Assembly: GCA_001552515.1 (NCBI GenBank)
Contig: BCRI01000034.1
Coordinates: 1 to 56,872 of the forward strand
Reading direction: 5' to 3'
DNA length: 56,872 nucleotides
Source: Sphaerimonospora mesophila NBRC 14179 = JCM 3151
GTDB lineage: Bacteria; Actinomycetota; Actinomycetes; Streptosporangiales; Streptosporangiaceae
This document shows, piece by piece, positions 51,463 through 56,872 of the stretch. The translations under genes were made by a program, and so were the position numbers. Numbering within the stretch: position 1 is the first letter of the stretch; each line of letters begins with the position of its first letter. The notes beneath the pieces were generated by a model. That model was not told where the DNA came from. It searched no databases and saw only the letters and a program-made list of their open reading frames with translations.

Positions 51463-54400
51463 CGGCCGGTCTCGCCGTCCAGCGCCCGCCCGATCTCGGC
51501 GGCCTCGTCGGCGGCGCGGCGTACGGCGCACTCGCCCAGGCAGGCGTCGCGCCACCAGCGCACGGCGGCGGAGTCGTCCGGCGTGTCCGGGGCCAGGATC
51601 AGCGCGACGTCCCCCGCGTAGACGGAGGCGGGCTCGTCACCGGCCGGCGGATCGACGACGGTGAGCGCCGTCACCTCGATCCCGCTCTCGGTGAGCTGAC
51701 GGGCGAGCTCGAGGGCGAGCGGGCCGCCGCTGCCGTACCCCACGACGTGGTAGGCGTCGTCGCGTGGCACCTCGGCGACCGTCTCGGCGACCACCAGCTC
51801 GCGCAGCGTCGGCGCGGGCAGGTCGCCGCGGCCGGCCGCTGCCTCGCCGGAGACGCCCAGCACGGCGCCGCGTTCCCGCAGGGCCCGCAGCAGCCTGGGG
51901 TGCCCGAGAAGGCTGCCGGACGCGTCGTGTGCGAGCAGGTAGCGGGCCGGGCCGCTGCCGCCGAGCGGCACCAGCGCGGCCTCGGGCCCGTCGTCGGCGG
52001 GCGGCCCGCCGGGCACGCCGAAGGCCGGCGCGTCGGCGTCCGCCTGCCCGGCCAGGTGAGCGGCGAGCGCCCCGACCGACGGGTGTTCGAGCACCTGCCG
52101 CAGCAGCTCGTCGAAGAACACGCCCGCCGCCTCCGGGACCTCGTCGACGATGCGGGCGCTCAGCTTGGCCGCCTGCAGCGAGTCGCCGCCCAGCGCGAAG
52201 AAGTCGTGGTCGCGGGCCACCTGCTCGACGCCGAGCACGTCCGCCCAGATCGCGGCGACCCGCCGTTCCAGGTCGGTGCGCGGCGCCTCCCCGCCGGCCG
52301 GCGCGGCCGGCCCGCCGCTCGGCAGCAGACGACCCAGTGCCGCCCGGTCGAGTTTCCCGCTGGAGTTGTACGGCAGCGCGTCGACGATCTGGATCGCGGC
52401 CGGGACCATGTAGTCCGGCAGCCGCTCGGCGAGGTGGTCGCGCAGCCCGGCCGGGTCGAGCGGCGTGCGGTCGGCCTTGAACCTGGCCGCGAACACGCGG
52501 ATGCCCACCTCGGCCATCGGGTCCCCGGCCTCGGGCAGCCGTACGGCGGCCTCGGCCCCCGCCCCGGCGAGCACCTCGGCCCACTGGTCCTCGCGCAGGA
52601 ACGTCTGGTCGGTGCCCCGCCGCAGGTCGGCGAAGTCGCCCAGGGTCTCGTCGAGGCGGACGAGCAGCTCCAGCGACGTCATGATCTGGTAGTGGTCCCG
52701 GGTCATCTCGACGAAGACGAGCCATCCGCCGGGCGCGAGCAGTTCCCTGAGCCTCGACAGCGTCTCGGAGACGTCGCGGGTGGCGTGCAGGACGTCGCCG
52801 GCGACGATGACGTCCACACTGTTCGGCGACAGCCCCTGGGCCGGGAAGTCGGCGTCCAGGTCGAAGGCGGCGAAGCCGACCTGCGGGTGGTGGCCGAAGC
52901 GGCGCCGGGCCTCGTCGAGGAAGAACGGCGACAGGTCGGTGACCAGATAGTCGTACGGCACCCCGTCGAGCAGGTCGAGCACCTCGGCGGTCGTGCCGCC
53001 CGCGCCCGCGCCCACCTCGAGGATCCGCACCGGCCGGTCCCCCGCGAGATCGTCGGCGAGACCGCGCACCAGGGCGGCGGCCGTACGAGCCGCCCAGCGG
53101 TTGAACAGCGTCCCCGCGTACAACCGGTCGGAGACGTCGAAGCGGCCCTCGGGGAACAGCAGGCGGGCGGGGTCCTCCTCGCCGCGCAGCAGGGCGGGCA
53201 GGTTCGCGGCGTTCTCGCGGAAGTAGCCGAGCAGGTCGGCGTCGGCCCGCCCGGCCGCGGCCGGGGCGTCCCCCACACGCCGCCAGGCGGTCGCGGTGTC
53301 GGCCGCGGCGCCGGCCGGGGTCAGCCGGTGACCGTGGTGCGCGTCGCCGGTGAGCAGCCCCTCCTCGGTGAGTGCGCGCAGGAAACGGCGGACCAGCCGC
53401 CGGTGCCGGGGGGCGACGCCCGCCTTGGCGTTGATCTCGTCGAGCGTGTGCGTGTCGGACTCGGTGACGAACAGGCCGCTCGCGCGGAAGGCGTCGAGCA
53501 TCGTGCCGAGCGACACCTCGTCGAGCCGGCGCAGGTGGTCGAGATAGGCCGGCAGGTCGACGCCGCGCAGCGGCTCGCGTCCGGCGGCGACGGCGGGTCC
53601 GGTGAGCCCGGCGGCCTCCGGCAGCGGCGGCGGCTCACGCCTGGCCGTCTCGGCGAATCCCACCAGCCGGCGTTCGAGCGGCTGGTCGCCGTGTACGACC
53701 ACGGCGCATCCGGCCACGCCGGGATGGGCCGCGAGCGCGGCCTCGATCTCGGCCGGCTCGATGCGGTGGCCCCGGATCTTGACCTGGAAGTCCTCCCTGC
53801 CGAGGAACTCGATGGCCCCGTCGGGCAGATAGCGGCCGAGGTCGCCGGTGCGGTAGAGCCGCTCGCCGGTGACCGGGTGGGTGACGAACCGCTCCGCCGT
53901 ACGGCCGGGGTCGTTCAGGTAACCCTCGGCCAGCCCCGACCCGCCGATGTAGAGCTCGCCGGGCACCCAGTCCGGGCGGGGGCGCATCGAGTGGTCCAGG
54001 ACGTGGAAGGTCTGGTTGGCCAGCGGCACGCCGTACGGAATGCTCCGCCAGGCGGGATCGACCGCCTCGATGGGGTGATGGATCGACCAGATCGCCGCCT
54101 CCGTCGCCCCGCCCAGGCTGACCACCCGCAGGCCGGGCAGCCTGCCGCGGATCTGGTCGGGCAGCGGCACCGGGATCCAGTCGCCGCTGAGCAGGGCGAG
54201 CCGGAGCGTGGGCAGCTCGACCGCCGGCGCGGCCCGCAGATAGTCGGCGAGCATCTGGAGCTGCGCGGGAACGGAGTTCCACAGGGTCACCCCGTGTTCG
54301 GCGATCAGCTCCGCCCAGTGCACGGGGTCGCCGCGGCGCGCCGGGCTGGGCAGCACCAGGCGGGCGCCCGCGGCCGGCGGGCCGAAGATGTCGTAGACCG

Positions 54401-56558
54401 ACAGGTCGAAGCCGAGGTTGGCCAGGCCGAGCACCCGGTCACCGGAGTTCACGCCGAAACGGTGGTCGATGTCCGCGACCGTGTTGAGCGCGGCCCGATG
54501 GCTGATCATGACTCCCTTGGGGGAGCCGGTCGAGCCCGAGGTGTGGATGACGTACGCCAGGTCGTCCGCGCTCACCCGCCGCTCCGGCAGCCGGTCGGGC
54601 ATGCGGCCGCGCAGGCCGTCCACGGCGACGACCCGGCAGTCCCCCGGCCACGGCCCGGCGGCCAGATCTTGCTGGGTGAGGACGAGCCGGATGCCCGCCG
54701 AGCCGATCATCAGGTCGCGCCGGGCGGGCGGCTGGTTGGTGTCGATCGGCACGTAGACCCCGCCGGCCATCAGCGTGCCCAGCACGGCGACGATCTGCTG
54801 CCACCCCTTGTCCGCCACGACGGCGACGAGCTCGCCGGGCGCGAGGCCCTGCCGCAGCAGCTCGGCCGCGACGCCGTCGGCCCTGACGACCAGGTCTTCG
54901 TAGCTCAGCGTGACCTCGCCCGCCACCACGGCGGGGTCGCGCGGCGTGCGCAGCGCCCGGTCGAGCAGCCCCTCATGCAGCAGGTCCCCGGGGGAGTGCC
55001 CGGGCAGCGTCGCAGCGGTGTCGTTGACCCGGGCCCGCCGGTCGCGCTGGGCCTCGGGCAGCGGCACGGGGGCGATCTCCCGCCAGGGCGCGTCGGCGGC
55101 GGCCAGCCCGCGCAGCAGCGTCTCGTACGCGTGGAACATGTCGTCGGCGAGCCCGTCGGGGAGGACGCCCTCCCGGATGTCCCAGTTGGTCCACAACTCG
55201 CCGCCGCGCTCGATGTTCTGGCAGTCGATCCACACCTGCGGCGTCTGGCTGATGCCGTACCCGAGGCGGGTGAAGCCCTCCCGGCCCCTGCCGTCGTCGA
55301 GGCCGATGGCGCTGGTGAAGACCACGGGCATGAGCGCGGCCGCCGCGCCACGCCGTCTGGCGATCTCCCGCACCACCTCGACTCCGGAGAACAGCCGGTG
55401 GTCGAGATCGGTCCACAGGGTGGCCTGTGTGCTCTTGGCGCGGTCGGCGAACGTGGTGTCCGGCCGCCGCTCCACCGCGAGCAGGTCGACCGAGGTGAAG
55501 TCGCCGACCAGCCGGTTCACCTGGGGGTGCACCGGCGGCCGGTTGAGCAGCGTGATGTCGAGGCTGAAGTCGGGCTTGGTGCTCCAGACGCCGATGACCT
55601 CGGCGAAGGCGGCCAGCACGGCGCCCGAGGGGGTGATGCCGTGCTCGCCGGCGCGGCGGCGCAGCTCCGCCCACTCCGCCTCGGGCAACGTGAGCGCCAG
55701 ACGGCGGAACCGCGGCGGGGACGGCTCGGCGCCCGGCGTCCTCGATCCCCCCGCGGCCGGCGGCAGCTCGGGCGCGGGCGGCAGCTCGTCGATCCGGGAC
55801 AGCCAGTAGTCGCGGTCACGCTCATATCGCGGCCCGGAGCGGGTGCCCGCCTCGGCGAGCAGGCAGTCGCGGAAGGTGATCTCCAGGGGCTCCGGCGGCT
55901 CGTCCGGGTGGCGGTAGGCCTGGTAGAGCTCGTCGAGGAGGATCTGCAGGCTGACGAAGTCGCAGATGAGGAAGTCGATCGAGAAGTGCAGGACCGCCCG
56001 GTGCGGCCCGCGGGTGACGCGCAGCGTGAACAGCGGCCACTCGTCGGTGCGGTAGACCCGGTGATCCAGCTCGGCCCGGTTCTCGGTCAGGGTCGCCTCG
56101 AACCCGTCCTCGCCGGTCTCGTCCACCCGGATGCGGTACGGCTCCGCCTCCGGAAGGACCCGCTGCACGCCGCCGGGGTCGATCACCGCGCGGAGCATGT
56201 CGTGCCGGGCGATCACCGTGTTCCACGCGGTTTCGAGGCGCGCCGGGTCGAGACCGGTGACGTCGATCTCTCCGTAGCCGTGGCAGCCCACTCCGCCGTA
56301 GGCGAAGCTGTCGCGGCGGCCGAGAAGATAGGCGCTCTGCACGTCGGTGACGGGGAACGGCTCGTGCCGCTGCTCGGGGTGGGGGACGGCGACCGGCCCG
56401 CGCAGCGCGTCGAGCACCGCGTCGCGGTTCGCGCGCAGCGCCTCCTTGCGCTCCTCGGTCATCACGCCGCTCGGCGCCCGGAAGCGGAGCCGCCCGTCCT
56501 CCTCCCACAGCCGTACGCCAAGGGAGTCGAGCTCGAGGATCAGCTTCTCGACGCTCAC
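51459..56558 (-). CDS. NRPS: TubC docking-Cy-A(Cys)-[MT]-A-PCP-degenerate TE
   Basis: 1699 aa. Residues 1-55: TubC_N-type docking domain (LILELDSLGVRLWEEDGRLR). Cy domain ~65-480 with DFLICDFVS (D-x4-D-x2-S) near residue 193, instead of HHxxxDG, so it heterocyclises. A domain ~520-940: P-loop HTSGSTGSPKGVM, pocket FDLSVYDIFG, LWNSVPAQ, LLSGDWIP, GGATEAAIWSIHH, reading about D-L-Y-N-L-S-L-I-W, the Cys code. An MT-like domain (LEVGAGAGGTTAEVL at ~1179) is inserted between A8 and A9, as in PchE/PchF/HMWP2; A10 NSSGKLDR follows. PCP Ser in FFALGGDSLQAAKL (~1457). The TE-like end has GYGSGG instead of GxSxG. Start GTG 56558 overlaps the previous gene's stop. Confidence 0.93.
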   Translation of the reverse strand: MSVEKLILELDSLGVRLWEEDGRLRFRAPSGVMTEERKEALRANRDAVLDALRGPVAVPHPEQRHEPFPVTDVQSAYLLGRRDSFAYGGVGCHGYGEIDVTGLDPARLETAWNTVIARHDMLRAVIDPGGVQRVLPEAEPYRIRVDETGEDGFEATLTENRAELDHRVYRTDEWPLFTLRVTRGPHRAVLHFSIDFLICDFVSLQILLDELYQAYRHPDEPPEPLEITFRDCLLAEAGTRSGPRYERDRDYWLSRIDELPPAPELPPAAGGSRTPGAEPSPPRFRRLALTLPEAEWAELRRRAGEHGITPSGAVLAAFAEVIGVWSTKPDFSLDITLLNRPPVHPQVNRLVGDFTSVDLLAVERRPDTTFADRAKSTQATLWTDLDHRLFSGVEVVREIARRRGAAAALMPVVFTSAIGLDDGRGREGFTRLGYGISQTPQVWIDCQNIERGGELWTNWDIREGVLPDGLADDMFHAYETLLRGLAAADAPWREIAPVPLPEAQRDRRARVNDTAATLPGHSPGDLLHEGLLDRALRTPRDPAVVAGEVTLSYEDLVVRADGVAAELLRQGLAPGELVAVVADKGWQQIVAVLGTLMAGGVYVPIDTNQPPARRDLMIGSAGIRLVLTQQDLAAGPWPGDCRVVAVDGLRGRMPDRLPERRVSADDLAYVIHTSGSTGSPKGVMISHRAALNTVADIDHRFGVNSGDRVLGLANLGFDLSVYDIFGPPAAGARLVLPSPARRGDPVHWAELIAEHGVTLWNSVPAQLQMLADYLRAAPAVELPTLRLALLSGDWIPVPLPDQIRGRLPGLRVVSLGGATEAAIWSIHHPIEAVDPAWRSIPYGVPLANQTFHVLDHSMRPRPDWVPGELYIGGSGLAEGYLNDPGRTAERFVTHPVTGERLYRTGDLGRYLPDGAIEFLGREDFQVKIRGHRIEPAEIEAALAAHPGVAGCAVVVHGDQPLERRLVGFAETARREPPPLPEAAGLTGPAVAAGREPLRGVDLPAYLDHLRRLDEVSLGTMLDAFRASGLFVTESDTHTLDEINAKAGVAPRHRRLVRRFLRALTEEGLLTGDAHHGHRLTPAGAAADTATAWRRVGDAPAAAGRADADLLGYFRENAANLPALLRGEEDPARLLFPEGRFDVSDRLYAGTLFNRWAARTAAALVRGLADDLAGDRPVRILEVGAGAGGTTAEVLDLLDGVPYDYLVTDLSPFFLDEARRRFGHHPQVGFAAFDLDADFPAQGLSPNSVDVIVAGDVLHATRDVSETLSRLRELLAPGGWLVFVEMTRDHYQIMTSLELLVRLDETLGDFADLRRGTDQTFLREDQWAEVLAGAGAEAAVRLPEAGDPMAEVGIRVFAARFKADRTPLDPAGLRDHLAERLPDYMVPAAIQIVDALPYNSSGKLDRAALGRLLPSGGPAAPAGGEAPRTDLERRVAAIWADVLGVEQVARDHDFFALGGDSLQAAKLSARIVDEVPEAAGVFFDELLRQVLEHPSVGALAAHLAGQADADAPAFGVPGGPPADDGPEAALVPLGGSGPARYLLAHDASGSLLGHPRLLRALRERGAVLGVSGEAAAGRGDLPAPTLRELVVAETVAEVPRDDAYHVVGYGSGGPLALELARQLTESGIEVTALTVVDPPAGDEPASVYAGDVALILAPDTPDDSAAVRWWRDACLGECAVRRAADEAAEIGRALDGETGR

Positions 56559-56872
56559 AGCAGGCCCTCCTCGTAGTCCACCGGGTCGGTCTGTTTGAGC
56601 TGCTCGGCGACGACCTCGGCGAGATCGGCCACCGTCGGCCGGTCGAAGAGGGCGCGTAACTGCACCTCCGCCCCGTAGCGCGTCCGCACGGCGGCGATCA
56701 CGCGGGTGGCGGTGAGGCTGTCGCCGCCGAGTGCGAAGAAGCTCTGCCCTCTGCCGCGCACCGGCGTGCCGAGCAGTTCGGCCCACAGCCCGGCCAGCTC
56801 GGCCTCGATGCCCTCGCGCGGGGGCTCGTCGGACGGTTCCTCGTCTCCCGCCTCGATCAGCCGCTCGATCGC
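56555..56872 (-). CDS. C-terminal end of another NRPS (PCP), rest outside window
   Basis: The readable 105 residues end in a PCP domain: FFALGGDSLTATRVIAAVRT with the phosphopantetheine Ser, then VADLAEVVAEQLKQTDPVDY and an EEGLL terminus. The conserved elements before it (GIEAELAGLWAELL) match the usual pre-PCP helix. The stop overlaps the GTG of the TubC-docked NRPS, so it is the upstream assembly-line partner, and its last residues may dock to the TubC domain. Domains upstream (probably Cy and A, possibly with an aryl carrier) lie beyond 56872. Confidence 0.9.
   Translation of the reverse strand, partial: AIERLIEAGDEEPSDEPPREGIEAELAGLWAELLGTPVRGRGQSFFALGGDSLTATRVIAAVRTRYGAEVQLRALFDRPTVADLAEVVAEQLKQTDPVDYEEGLL

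Noticed and set aside
51297-56576. Very long open frame on the plus strand opposite the NRPS
   Set aside because: Opposite-strand frames stay open because of the strong GC bias; the NRPS on the minus strand has every domain motif. The plus-strand translation is Arg/Gly/Val-rich without any family pattern.
45304-56872. Classical siderophore cluster
   Set aside because: Cy-NRPS, aryl-AMP ligase and imine reductase fit pyochelin-type siderophores, but I find no IdeR/DmdR box, siderophore importer or esterase in the window, and there is a DrrABC-type exporter instead. A siderophore role remains possible but unsupported.

Overview
The window is very GC-rich, with G/C-biased third positions, many GTG and TTG starts and dense ATGA/GTGA gene overlaps. 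Together with the gene families present (DrrA/B-type exporter, YtxH-like protein, an FMN sulfonate monooxygenase, cytochromes P450 with a 3Fe-4S ferredoxin) this points to a mycelial actinomycete; a Streptosporangiales-type host is my guess only. GC and codon statistics were judged by eye.

Left part (1-8.2 kb) looks like ordinary chromosome: a 1-Cys-type peroxiredoxin cut by the window edge, an AraC regulator with a VOC protein, a heme catalase, galactokinase, tRNA-Asn(GTT) with its terminator, a small YtxH-like protein, two conserved-type hypothetical proteins and an ArsR-like regulator. The regulator is divergent from a DrrA/DrrB/DrrC-type ABC exporter (8.6-11.0 kb), which probably marks the edge of the specialised-metabolite region.

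From 11.0 kb to the right end almost everything looks like one large biosynthetic locus. (a) 11.0-26.9 kb, minus strand: 17 tightly coupled genes holding a reducing type II PKS (complete FabF-type KS, a CLF-like KS, a second complete KS, a truncated KS-like protein, ACP, two hotdog dehydratases, FabG ketoreductase) plus thiolase, CaiB CoA-transferase, CoA ligase, hydrolase, tandem-hotdog protein, DsbA-like isomerase, class II aldolase-fold protein, P450 and an SsuD-like monooxygenase. (b) 27.1-32.6 kb, plus strand: two P450s, a phosphopantetheinyl transferase and a molybdenum hydroxylase large subunit. (c) 33.1-35.4 kb, minus: ferredoxin and two O-methyltransferases; opposite them a salicylate-type aryl-AMP ligase (35.5-37.1 kb, plus). 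(d) 37.2-40.4 kb, minus: FAAL, free-standing ACP, methyltransferase. (e) 40.5-45.1 kb: DszC-like and DszA-like flavin monooxygenases, a third O-methyltransferase and a VOC protein. (f) 45.3-56.9 kb, minus: carbamoyltransferase, iron-sulfur and FAD subunits of the molybdenum hydroxylase, type II thioesterase, a PchG/Irp3-like thiazolinyl imine reductase, a saccharopine-dehydrogenase-fold reductase, a TubC_N-Cy-A(Cys)-MT-PCP-TE* NRPS, and the terminal PCP of another NRPS that continues outside.

Inferred logic: an aryl acid (salicylate by the binding-pocket residues) and cysteine give aryl-thiazoline/thiazolidine chemistry as in pyochelin or yersiniabactin. The type II PKS makes a polyene-like acyl chain, perhaps passed on through FAAL/ACP. 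P450s, a molybdenum hydroxylase, flavin monooxygenases, O-methyltransferases and a carbamoyltransferase decorate the product. I do not recognise a known product with this gene set. Shared low-GC promoter motifs (an exact 11-mer in three divergent promoters) suggest the blocks are co-regulated. A dispersed 176-213 bp element with terminal inverted repeats and a covarying hairpin occurs three times.
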